Below, piece by piece: positions 48,508 through 60,100 of a DNA stretch of 64,000 nt. Source of the DNA: Ulva prolifera (lineage: Eukaryota; Chlorophyta; Ulvophyceae; Ulvales; Ulvaceae); contig CM041201.1 in the NCBI GenBank assembly GCA_023078555.1, positions 7,137,172-7,201,171 of the forward strand, in the 5' to 3' direction. The notes beneath the pieces were generated by a model that saw only the letters and a program-made list of their open reading frames with translations, did no database searches and was not told where the DNA came from. How positions within the stretch are numbered: the stretch's first letter is position 1; each line of letters starts with the position of its first letter. Made by a program: the position numbers and the translations under genes.

Positions 48508-51150
48508 ATGGCACCTGTCGCCTTTCAGTCTGCGCGCATGCGCAACTCCTCCAGGTCGCAGGTAAGCCTCGTTCAATCCAGGGTGCCGCGTGTTAGAGTC
48601 CTAGCTCGCACGGGTTTGCACTCCACATGTGCGCTACACAAATTCGTCCACTGGCACCGTCGCATCGCCCTCAAATGCGCAAGCAACTATCTTCAGACAC
48701 TAACACACCAGTACCAGGTTTCTTGCAGCATCGATCCGGAAGCTTGACCGCTGGAGCTGCAGACGCGAGTCAACATGCGCCCAACGAATGCAACTGCCAC
48801 CGCAGCGTCCCTCATCCGCACCGTCACTCTCCGCCATGATAACATCCACCTAATTATATGACCTGCAGGTAAGCGCTGCGCCAGCGCGCGCTCGCCGGCA
48901 GGCTGTGGTTGCGGCAGCAGTGCCCAAGAAGATCCTCATGATGGGAGGCACCCGCTTCATCGGCCTGTACCTGGCACGCCAGCTCGTCTCCGAGGGCCAT
49001 GACGTGACCCTCTTCACGCGTGGCAAGGCTGACGTGTGCCCCCAGATCCCCGATGACACGCCGGACTCCTACCGTAACTTCTCATCGTGCGCCCCCTCCG
49101 CCACCTGTACTCCAATCACGTCTATGTGCCACGCACCCGCCCGGGTATCCCCCACACTCTGGCCTGCACACTCGCAGCTCGAGGGCTGCCGTCATGTTGT
49201 CATGTGTTTGACCCACTGACATACATCTCACCGATCGCATGGGAAATATGGCGCTCTCAGGGTTCTCGCCGGGCACTCTGGACGCATCGCCACACGCGTC
49301 CCCCTCCCTGGACGCCGGCACGTGGCCGAGCTGCCGTGCAGCTTGGTGCAGCACACTCTTCAACACAAACCGCGGTGTTCTGTGCCCTCTCTCTTTGTGA
49401 GGCTCTGCTGCCCGCAGCCCCACACAAGCGCAAGATCCGAGACCGTGAGGGCGCGCCACATTCAGGTCGATCAAGCACATGAAGGGCGACCGCAACGACT
49501 ACGACAGCCTGAAGTCGCAGGTGAGCCGAGGCGGCTTTGACGTCGTGTACGACATCAACGGCCGCGAGGCCGCGCAGGCCGAGCCGCTGCTCGATGCGCT
49601 GCCGGACCTCGAGCAGTACATCTACTGCTCCTCCGCGGGCGTCTACCTTAAGTCCTACCAGATGCCCCACCGGTGTGCTCCACCAACCCCCCCCCCCCCC
49701 CCCCCTCTCCCCGTGCGGCGATCGTGGTGTTTCATCGATCATTGATTTTACACGAGTGTATGTTTGATGTGAGCGCCCAGCGGGTACATTGATGTCTGCC
49801 ATAGCATTGCACACGTGACCTACCTCAGGTAGACGCAATTTAACGCGATACCTGGGTGGTGTGACCCAGACGCCCTCCCGGGGGGGGCCGGTGTGGGGGT
49901 GAGCGGTCCTGCGTGCTGGCAGCCTCATACCAGAGCCGGTGGCAAGCTTGCTGCGCGGTGCCAGCCTGCTAGACACGCAGGGCGCTCCTAACCACTTTTG
50001 CCACGAAACTATCGCATGGAGGGGGGTGAGTGGCGGCGGGTGTAGGGAGGAGGACGCGACGGACCCCAAGTCTCGGCACAAGGGCAAGCTCGACACGGAG
50101 GACCTCCTGGTGTCCCGCGGCGTGAACTTCACGTCTGTGCGGCCCGTGTACATCTACGGCCCCCTGAACTACAACCCTGTCGAGGAGTTCTTCTTCCACC
50201 GCCTCAAGGCCGGCCGCCCGATCTGCGTGCCGAACAGCGGCATGCAGGTGACGCAGCTCGGGCACGTCAAGGATCTCGCGACAGCCTTCACGATGTGCCT
50301 CGGCAACCCTGCCGCCTCGAAGCAGATCTTCAACATCGCTGGTGCGTGGGTGCTTGCCGGGTGGGGTGCGGGCATTGACGCCACACGTTTGGGAGCTGCT
50401 CCTCGGACCTGCACCAAACGGCCCTACTTGCCGAGGGGCCACCACCGGCGTTCTGCCGCGATCGACTCGCATGGTTAGGCGTGGCGTGCGTCTGATGCAG
50501 CTGGGCATACGGCAGGTAGCAGACAGTACATACACAGCAGCTGATGCGTCGCACTCGGGCGCTGCGGGTTCTGTATCGGCGTGCGTGAGAGCCATTGCGG
50601 CCGGCGGCGGGAGCTGTGCGGCGCGGCGGTGCGGTGTGGGGCCAGCAGCGGCGGTGACGGAAGGGGTGGCTGCGGTGCAGGCGAGCGGTTTGTGACGTTT
50701 GACGGCATCGCCAAGGCGTGCGCGGAGGCGATGGGCGTGCGTGAGCCGGAGCTCATCCACTTCAACCCGAAGGACTTTGACTTTGGCAAGAAGAAGTCGT
50801 TCCCGATGCGTGATCAGCACTTCTTTGCCTCCGTGGACAAGGCGCAATCCGTGCTTGGCTGGCAGCCGCAGTATGGCCTCGTGGACGGCCTGCGGGACTC
50901 GTACCAGCAGGTGTGGCCCCAGGCAGCTGCACAGCGTGGATGCAGCAGATGACTGCAGTGTGCCGGCATGATTGGAGCCGTTTGTAGACTGCATGGGCCC
51001 ATCGAGCAGGCGAGAGGGTGCTTGAGTGCGCGCGGTGTGTTGCAGGACTTTGGCCGAGGCACATACAGGAAGGAGCCTACCTTCGAGGTAGATGACGAAA
51101 TCATCGCCGCAGCTCGGTGCGCATCAATGGTACAGAGAGATGCCATGTGA
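48508..51150 (+). CDS. CSP41b: chloroplast stem-loop RNA-binding protein CSP41b-like, 369 aa
   Basis: CSP41 proteins are atypical short-chain dehydrogenase-like plastid proteins that bind and stabilise chloroplast transcripts and associate with ribosomes and the plastid RNA polymerase. Six exons in phase: 48508-48561, 48869-49086, 49466-49672, 50046-50341, 50681-50910, 51046-51150. The first about 38 residues (MAPVAFQSARMRNSSRSQ, then Ala/Arg) are a transit peptide. The Rossmann start KKILMMGGTRFIGLYLARQL gives the NAD-type GxxFxG signature. Also present are GGFDVVYDINGREAAQAEPL, QYIYCSSAGVYLKS, SRHKGKLDTEDLL, RPVYIYGPLNYNPVEEFFFH, VPNSGMQVTQLGHVKDLATA, FNPKDFDFGKKKSFP and RDQHFFASVDKAQSVLGWQP, ending DFGRGTYRKEPTFEVDDEI. 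The match is closer to CSP41b than to CSP41a. It converges with eIF5. TGTAA occurs at 51234. Confidence 0.95.
49687..49705. repeat. C19 homopolymer, CSP41b-like intron 3
   Basis: Starts 14 nt after the exon 3 end (donor GTGTGC), sense strand. Confidence 0.96.
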
Positions 51151-51233
51151 GCATGACGACACTGCCTGAGGCATGCTGTGCTGTGCAGGAGATGATCATT
51201 TCGGTCCAGCCGTGCTCTCGATGGTTGGGCATG

Positions 51234-51238
51234 TGTAA
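51234..51238 (+). terminator. TGTAA poly(A) signal of the CSP41b-like gene
   Basis: TGTAA 84 nt after the stop; another TGTAA lies near 51294. Confidence 0.5.
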
Positions 51239-51318
51239 GCCTGAGTAGGACACTTATGTGCCTCACTCACATGTCATGTTTTCGGCGTGGTCTGTAACAG
51301 TGATATCTCGATGAAAAG

Positions 51319-51323
51319 TTACA
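51319..51323 (-). terminator. TGTAA poly(A) signal of eIF5
   Basis: TGTAA on the minus strand, about 93 nt past the eIF5 stop. It lies close to the signals of the convergent gene, so the two 3' UTRs are short. Confidence 0.55.
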
Positions 51324-51415
51324 CATCACTTATACTGCAGACCGTAAGCAAAACAGGAAATCGTGTTGTCTGCACAATCACGCTCGTATCCATGCATGGG
51401 CATATTGTACCCGAA

Positions 51416-53441
51416 TTACTCCTCATCCTCAGACGCCTCCTCCAGCCAATCCAGGACCTTCTGCGATACCTCCCTGACCTTCTTTGCGCTGGCCTTGTCA
51501 ACACCATGCTTGCGGGCAACCTTATCCACAGATCCCCAGCCAATGATGATGCTCTCGTCAACTAGGTCCTCTTCGTAGAGCAGCTTCAGCAGGAATGGCA
51601 TCTCGACCATGCGCTCAGGCTGCACCTGTGTGAGGTAGTGTTCCAGCGCAATGAGGTGTCCAGCCTGCTGTGTATCATCCCGGGCGAGAGCCAAGATGTA
51701 CTTGTCTTTGGCCTGGATTCTTTCGGACAGGCGGCCAGTGCAGCCATCCAGGAGAGCTGCATAGAACAGCTTCAGACGACCGACAAGTCCACCTTCGACC
51801 TCAAAGTCGTTCATCACCATGTCTGCCAGCTCCAGTACTGGGCGCCCTTCCTCAATGTGGCGACGAATCTGCTCCACGGGCTCCAGCTCTTCATCCTCCA
51901 CCTCTTCTTCTGCCACCCCCTCCTCATCCTCCTCATCCTCAGGTTTCGAGGTGGCTTCCAGGGAGCCCTTGTTGTCATCATCGTCAGCCCCGGATGGGGC
52001 GACCATCGTCGAAGCACTACCCTCTTCTGCAGGCTGCACACACAAACTCCCATCAACTCACGGGCGCTATCATGCATTAGGTGGCAGACAATTCAGCTTG
52101 TGCTGATCCTTGCCGCTGTGAAAGTGCATTATCACATGGTGGCAGGAGGATACATCAGTGCCTCGGGGTGCATACCGCGCCCCCTTGGACCAGTGCTGCG
52201 GCGGCGGATGTGAGCTGCTGCTGTTTGCGGCGAGCAATCGCGTCCGCGGAGAGGTCGGTCTGCCACTCAGTGTCGTCGTCCTCATCATCGTCATCCGCGT
52301 CAGCATCGTCGGAGTTGCTGTCACCTTTGCCATCATCATCCTTCGCAGAGAGGCTCTTGCTGCACCGAACAGTACGCTTGCAGGCCAGGCAGATACAAAT
52401 GCGAACTGTTGCAGCAGAGGCAGATGTTCCATGTGCTCAAGTGGATGCTGTATATGTATGCAACCATACCTCTTTTCCTTCTCATCCTTCTTCTCTTTCT
52501 TCTTCTTCTTCTCAGCCTTCTCTGCACGGCGAGCCTCCTTTTCAGCAGCTTTCATGCGCTCTTTCTCGTCCTTCTTGACCTTGGCCTCGGATTTGCTGAG
52601 CTTGTTTTCGGGTGGATTCTTGAGGATGAAGGTGGTGAGCTTGTCGCGCATGTCCACATCAGAGGTATTGCCACAAGCCTTGCACTTCAGGAAGATGCAC
52701 TCTCGACGGATCTTGATGACAGTCTCTGGATTACCGCAGCTAAAGCACTGCACGTACTTCTTGATGAAGATCTCCAGCACCTCTGACAGCTTTTTAGCGT
52801 CATGGGCGCCATTCACAATGGAGGTGCCCGTTTTCTTGTCGAAGTTGGTCTGAGCACCGAGTTCACAGCCGAAATGCTTGAGCGTGTCTGCAAAACAGAG
52901 TGGTGTTCGAGAGAGAGCCGTAGCTGGGACAGTTCTACGTGGTCCACAGCTTCGCGGCGGACTAAGCAGAGCAGATAGAACGAGCACAAATGGGCGGGCT
53001 GTACATGTGGGTGGACGGTCCAAGGCACGAGCGATATCCACATTGTTCACGACGTTGGTTTTGATCCCGTTGCCACGGCCTTCAACCTGCACATCGAGCG
53101 AGGTGTGAGGTTGCGAGGTTGGCTTTACCTTCCACCACAGTGCGACGGTGTGCATGGTGCAAACATCTTATGAACCGAAGCCACAAACTGTTTCATCGCG
53201 TACGCTGATGGCCGTTCGACAGGATCCAACGTGCGTTGGGCAAACAAAACGGCCTTGTGGATGACACTAAATGGCGATTGCGGCGCACGATACAGACACC
53301 AGCTTCTGCGTTCCACATACAATTCAACTAAATAGGTGTATTTTGCGTCTGTTTGGCTGTATATCGCACCTTAGCAACGAGCTTTGGCATCCTGTACCGG
53401 TAGTGCGGGTCATCCGCATTGCTTGCGCCGATATTCTGCAT
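51416..53441 (-). CDS. EIF5: translation initiation factor eIF5, 457 aa
   Basis: eIF5 is the GTPase-activating protein for eIF2 in the 43S/48S complex and helps set start-codon choice. Five exons in phase: 53441-53370, 53086-53005, 52887-52470, 52359-52176, 52033-51416. The 24-codon first exon reads MQNIGASNADDPHYRYRMPK, the conserved N-terminus including the catalytic Arg region. Exon 2 has EGRGNGIKTNVVNNVDIARA. Exon 3 has FGCELGAQTNFDKKTGTSIV and the zinc ribbon CFSCGNPETVIKI, then CKACGN (four Cys present), followed by a Lys/Glu linker. Exon 4 is acidic (SNSDDADADDDDEDDDTEWQ). The last exon is the W2/MIF4G-like HEAT domain, with FLLKLLYEEDLVDESIIIGW and the aromatic/acidic end VLDWLEEASEDEE. 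Typical eIF5 length. It is divergent from the importin gene (675 bp between starts) and converges on the CSP41b-like gene. Confidence 0.96.
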
Positions 53442-54116
53442 CGTGAGTCTGGCCCGTTTTCAAATTCAACGATGCGTCTGGCAGTATGTAGGCTTCTACA
53501 GGGCTGCTGGATTTTGATGACGGCCGAGCAGGCTTCAGCTGAGGACGTAAGACCCGAGGGACATGAAGGCGTGCGAAAGCGTAATTCGCCGTCACCCTGC
53601 CTATTATAAAGCCGAGAGCTTGGAGAAAACTCGAGCATAACAAGTGAGCAGGATTAGCTTGGACGCTTTGCAGCAGCGGCGGGACAGGCAATGGCTGACA
53701 CAACGGCCTGGCAGTGTTCAAAACATACAATTGCATCTTGTATGTGGAATCTGGGCGTATATATAATTTGCGTACAGCGCTGCTGTCTGCACAGTGCGCA
53801 GTGATCACGAGAGGTGAAGCCTAATCGTGAGTCGCCTTCCGTGGCGCTAGTGACTCAGACGCTCTGGCCCATTCCACAAACCCCCGATGCCGCACCCCCT
53901 GATGATTGTGGGAGCAAGATGACATCTGCATTCCTGTGACATGCGGGAGCGGAATCGAGCACGATGGACATCCAACGGCTCAGTGGTTTATTCCGATCGC
54001 ACAGTCTCGTCAGTGCGTGGCGCTACTAGCATAGCCTGCCAAACATGTCCTGTGATCTTTACAATAAGGTGGACATAACCTCCTGAGTTCCGCTCTCGCC
54101 ATTCGTGGGGGTTGCA
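53442..54116. other. bidirectional promoter region, eIF5 / importin-11-like
   Basis: 675 bp between two divergent starts. No other gene seen. Two short open frames here have no family support. Confidence 0.4.
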
Positions 54117-57100
54117 ATGGAAGGTCAAGGCGGTGCTCAGGTGCAACAGCTGACCCAGCTCCTGAAGGCGGCCTTATCCAGTGATGCATCTCAGCGGCAG
54201 CAAGCTGAAGCGCTCATCGGAGAGATCAGCGGCAGAGAAAGCTTTTGCTCGATGCTGGTGGCCGTGCTGAAGCATCCTGATGCTGAGGAGAGCACCAAAT
54301 GGCTCGCTGCAGTTCAGCTCAAGAACACGGTCAACAAGCGATGGTCTCTGCACCGCGTCGACGGAGCCGCATCTCGAGCTCTGACAGACCAGGAGAAGCA
54401 CTTCCTGCGATCTGAGATATTGCACTTGGTGGGGCTCAAGGACTCCAAGGCAGCACTCCAGGTAGCGCTCGTGATAGCCAAGATTGCCCGCCACGACTAC
54501 CCGAACACATGGCCCACGCTCCTGGACCAGCTCCTGGGGCCGATCGTACAAGGCACCGCAGACAACCTCACCAACAGGCGAATCTGGATGACTCTGCACC
54601 ATGTCGTCAAGCAGCTTGCCACCAAGAGGCTCCCCGTAGATAAGCGCAACTTTCAGCAGACCACAGCCAAGCTCATGCCTGTCGTGTGGACCTCGTGGGC
54701 GGCGGACAGCAAGTACATGCAGGAGCACCTGCCAGCGGCCATTGCTGCAGGCAAGGGCGGTGACAGCGCTGAGCTCGAGCACCGCTTCGAGGCGTGGATG
54801 ATGGTCACCAAGATCCTCCGCCGCCTCGTCATGAACGGAATCCCCCGGTACCGCCCCCCCTCCTGAGACACCGCTATGCACGTTTGCTTGCACGTATGCA
54901 TGCATGTATGTAACAAAGTGTGTATGCATGATGACACAGCCACATTCATTGGGACATCAACAACTCCGGAATCCGGGACCGAACGAGGATCAACCCCATG
55001 CTCTCAAACTTCGGCCCTGTCCCCAGTGATGAACTCCAGCATGCCACATGCCAATACCTGCCATCGCTGCTGGGGCTCTCTGATGGGCTCCACCCTTCAT
55101 GCCGCACGATCCAGACCGACACGGCCCGGTCCCCGTGCGATGTATTCCGCCCCTCAGCATCCCTTGCCTCTACAGCTGCGGGATTTGCACACACTGGCAA
55201 CCATGCGGTGGCCTCGTCCTGTCTCCAATGGTTCCCTCCGGCCGGTGTCTGTCTCCCCGGATCTTGATTCACACCTCATCAGCATCCCCACCGATGTACT
55301 GTGCCGCACAACGCACGTTACGTGCATGACCACCTCGCTCTGCGGAGGAGGAGGCCCGGTCAGCTGCGTATGGTTGCCTGGGGGGGGTGTCCAGGTGGTT
55401 TACCCCTTGGGCATGTCGTCCCATCCACATGGAATTGCCAATGTCCTCTTGAGGATACGGCTGAGTCAATCCAGGTTGATTTGACTTTGCGTTTCTTGAC
55501 CTTACAGCAGCCCGCCGCGTGCAGGGACGGCGAGACGCTGCAGCCGAACGGCGACCTCTGCCAGGCGCTCGCCGCCGCGTGCTTCATGTTCCGGCTGCTG
55601 CTGTCCCTCCGCCCGGAGCGGCCGCAGCCGGCGGCGCGGCCGCACGCGATGCTCGAGGGCGGCCTCCTCCGCCTCGCCAAGCTGCAGTGCACCGCGGCCC
55701 AGGTGCACCCCTGGGCTCTCGACGCCGCCGAGGCGCTCGTGCCGTGCCTCCACATCTGCGTCGACATCGCGACGCGGCGCGGCACCGGCGGCCTCTCGTG
55801 GCGCACCCTCACGAGCCGCGCCATCCGCTTCCTCGACCTCGTGCTGCGGAGCCCGCACTACCACCACATGGAACGCGTCGTCACGCTGCGGCCGCCGGTG
55901 CGCTTCTGGCCACCCTCTCACGCGGCGATGATGCGCTTCTGTTTCGCCGCGGTGCCAGGTCGCACCCCCCCAGCCGCATCGACTGGACCCAAACATGTCT
56001 CTCCGAGATCCCAGCTGCGACGTGCTGCCCCGGGGCTCAACTGAAGCGTTTCTAGATTTGGCACCAAACATCGTTGGGGTTTTTTTTGCTGGGGTTTTTT
56101 TGCTCCGCTGTAACTTCTCAAACGGTTCAAGCGCTGTTGTGCGCAGGTCTTAGATCGGTGGTAGCCTGCGATTGCGGGGCGGACGTGGGAGCGCGCATTG
56201 CCGCTCAGCGTTGTGCTGTCGTTGTGCTGTCGGTGCCTGGGGCGCGAGCCGGCGTCTGCGGGGGTGTGACAGGGTGGCGCTGCTGCGGTGCAGGACGGGA
56301 ACGAGGAGGAGGCGGAGCGGCGGTGGGCGGCGCTCGCGGCGGCCGCGCAGCAGAAGCTGCAGGCGTTCTGGGGCCCCCCGGAGCGGCGGCGGGACGCGCT
56401 CATCGAGGCGATCCTCACGATGCACCTCCCGCTCGCAGAGGAGGAGGTGGAGGACTGGCAGGCCGACCCGGAGGCGTGGTACCACACGAATGAGGGCGTG
56501 CTGCTGGAGGTCGAGCTCCGCGGCGTCGCAGAAATCGTTCTGCAGGTGCGGGCCTGGGGTTGGGGGGGAGGGGGGGGGGGGGGGGGGGGGCTGTCGCGTG
56601 CTCTGTCTGGGCCATGCCATGTGCCAGCCTGGAGTTGCGGCCGCAGGTGTACCGATTCGTGCGCTGCTGTTGGATTTTGTGCGGCCGGGTCTGAGATGCA
56701 GCATGCGAGGGTGGGATGTCCCGCTAGCAGCCCATGAGTCAGAGGCATGTACAGTCATACCTCAATCGGTGCCCAGACGTCCAGATATCTGGTTCCTGCC
56801 ACTGTCCGGGCTGCAAGTTCACAGACTTCGGGGTACCAGATGAATCGCATTCAGATTTCCGGGTTTGTCGTTGTCATCCACCCCAGTTCTCTGTGTCTTC
56901 AGTGGCCGATTGAACCAGGCTTCACGGCATGCGTGCTATGGCGCACCCGCATCCCAGTGTGTGCATCCCTGTGCTGGCCAGCACGCGTGGGCGTATCGGC
57001 GCTTCCCCTGCTGTTCGGCGGATGTCGCGCGGTCGCGTGCATCACGCATGTGTGGCGTGGGGGGCCTGACCATGGCGGCGGGTGCAGGAGATGGTCGGCG

Positions 57101-60100
57101 ACGACGTCGACGTGGTGGGCCCGCAGGTGGCGGCCGCGCTGCAACACGCGCGCGCCGCCGTCGCGCCGCAGCAGCTCGCGCAGGAGCCGCAGCCGCCGGA
57201 GGTGGCCGAGGCGGCGCGACGCAAGGAGGCCGTGTACTGCGCGGCGTGCATGCTGAGCCACATGCTCGCGAAGTTTGTCAACTTCGAGGAGTGGCTGCAG
57301 GCGTCGCTCCTGCCGGAGTTGTCCGTCGTGCGCGTCCCACCCTGCTCTGCACGCCGCCGCTCTGTGGCGCCTCTTGGCGACCACCCCAGGGCGGCGCATG
57401 CCTTGCGCGCGACGTACCAGATGGACACGTGTTGACGGCATGTATTCAGGGCATGACAGCTCAGGACGGTTGGCACTTGCCATATTGCACCACACATTGT
57501 ATTGGAAACTGCTGCGTTGTGAAGGACATAGGCCGTCGGCGACAGTCGTTCGGCTCGGCGGACATGCCAAGAACACGCTTGATCCACCGTACTGCTCAGT
57601 AGGGTTCGCCGCAGCGCTATCAATTACTGGGTGATGGCGCTTCTTTTCTTCCGACTCCCCTGGTCCAGCCTGCGCCAGTGCTGTACTCGATGAGAGCATC
57701 CGCATTGCATCATGCCGCACCTGATGCGCCTATGTCGCACGTCGCATCGTGTCCCACAGCTCCTCCTCTTGGCGTGCCCCCGGCACTATTCGCCTGCAGC
57801 AGCCCCACCGTGAAACGGTCACGGCCCCTAGCCACACCGCACCCCTCAGCGCCGGCACAGCAGGCCCCCCCCCCGCTATGCGCCGTGGGCACTGGCCGAC
57901 CGCGTGTGCGTGCAGATGACGCGCAGCAACGCGCTGCTGCAGCGGCGGTGCCTGCTCGTCATCGCCGCGTGGGCGTCGTCGCTCGGCAAGGCGTGGCGCC
58001 CGGCGGTGTACGGCGTCGCGGTGGACGTGCTGCGCGCGCCGACGTCGGACGTCGCGGTGCAGCTCACGGCCGCCGCGACGCTGCGCGCGCTCGTCGAGGA
58101 CTTTGACTTTGTGGACGAGCAGCTCGTGCCGTTCCTGCCGCCGCTGCTCGGCCACCTGCCGGCGCTCGTGCGGCAGTGCTCCTCCGCGGACTCCCACGTG
58201 CGTCCCGGCCCCCCTCCTCTGCTCATCTCGGAAGGCCCGCAGAGCACCGCCGCGGGGCACTCCGACGCATGGTTCACGGAGGTTGCGCTTGCACACGGTT
58301 TGGAAGGACATTCCACCCTGTAAAGCCATCGGATACGCGGGGAATGGTGCTAGTTTTGACAGTCGTACAGCTGTCATGAGCTTGTTGAGCGGGATGCGGA
58401 CGAAGGTGGCCATACAGGCGTTTGTGCGAAGCTGGGGGCAGTGTGGTGAGGCGAGACGGGTGTCTCGGTGGTGGTCGTACAGGCGTTGTACGCATCTGGG
58501 GGCAGTGTGGTGAGGCGAGACAGGTGTCTCGGTGGTGGACAGGCCTGCTGCTACGTGTCTCAGCTGCCATGGCAGACAGTGCACTGCTCGTGAAGACTGT
58601 GTGTGGCACGTGCATGAGTGATGGTGCTTGATGTGGACCATGGGGTGTGCTGTGTGCGCTGTGGAGCTGCGCCCCTCAAGCTGCAGCTGTGCCACGAGTC
58701 AAGGCTGTGAGGGTGAGGTGATGCAGGGTTACCCCTGCATCACCACATGCGGCTGCTGGCAGCGATTCAGATTCAGCTGCAGTGCGTGAGTACATCAACA
58801 CAGGCACATGCACATGCGGCTTGCTGATGATGGGCTTGCAGCTGCTGATACAAATCCCCACGCGAGCTCAGGTAGCATTCACCAGCACTCGATCCAAATG
58901 CATGCACACTACCAACACCAGGCGGACCGCCCATGCGGCTGATGCATGGGGCGTATGCGTGCAGGTGCTGGTGTTTGCGCTGGTGTCGAGCATCGTGGAG
59001 CGCATGGGCGACCTCGTGCACCCGCACGCGGACTCCATCCTCTCCTGGGTTCCGCAGGTCTGGCAGGGCAGCGAGGGCCAGGGCCTCCTCCGCATGCAGG
59101 CGCGGCCCCCCCTCCTCCGCCTCCTCCTCCTCCTGACACCCCGCCAGCTGCATGCATGCGCTTGCTCCAGCTGCCCGTGCGCGTTACGTGCGCAGAGCAC
59201 CTTGTCTAGTACCTGTCTTGCTCTATCATCTGTTTGAGGCGGTAGCTGCGGTCTGGGGCGTGGAACAGGTGTCTGCTGACAGGGCGTCTCTCTTTGTGGC
59301 AACTAGTACACTGTACTTTTTTGGTCTTAACGCTGCCAGCCATCCGAGGTGTCTCCGATGATGGAGCACCCGGTGGCTAGCAGTCCACAGTGTTGGGCAG
59401 TCCACAGTGTTGAATCGCCACACGGCTGCTCATGAGATCTCGCCCGGGCTGGGTGATTCCTGCACTCGCCACACACTCAACACATCCACGCCCATGCAAG
59501 TCCATCACTCCCACCACGCCCACCACAACAGGTGCCTGCCGTGAGCTGCAGCTGCAGCTGCGAGAGCCTGACGGCTGCGAGGGTGCGCGTGCAGATGCTG
59601 CAGCTGCTGCAGCGCCTGACCAACGCGCTCGGCCCGAGCTGTGTCGTGATGCAGCAGTTCGTGCTCGGGGTGCTCGACTACTCCCTCAACCTCGAGGGCC
59701 CCGAGGCGCTGAGCCTGGTGGAGGACGCGCTGCTGCTGTGGCTCGTGACGCTGCGAAACGCGCCGGCGGACGCGCGCGACGCGCTGCGCCTGTGGCCGCA
59801 CTGGGTGTCCATCATGAGCAACAGCATCGAGCACGTGCAGAGCTGCATGATGATCGCGAGCAGCGCCGTGTTGCTCGGCCAGGCGGAGTTCCTGCAGGTG
59901 CGATGGCTCCGGCTGCGGGGGGAAAACGACACAACAGGGGTGTCGAGCACGTGTGTGCGGCTGGGCCGCATGCATGTGTGCCGCTGCTCCCAACGCCCAC
60001 AGCCACGCGCCGCCGTCCCTGCAGCTGTCTGCCGTCGCAGACACGGCCCTGCATGGAATGTATTGAGCCACAGCGGGAAGGTGCAGCACGCATGTGTGCC

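Noticed and set aside
49257-50994. Long minus-strand frames over the CSP41b-like gene
   Set aside because: Antisense shadows of exons whose plus-strand translation matches CSP41b at many motifs.
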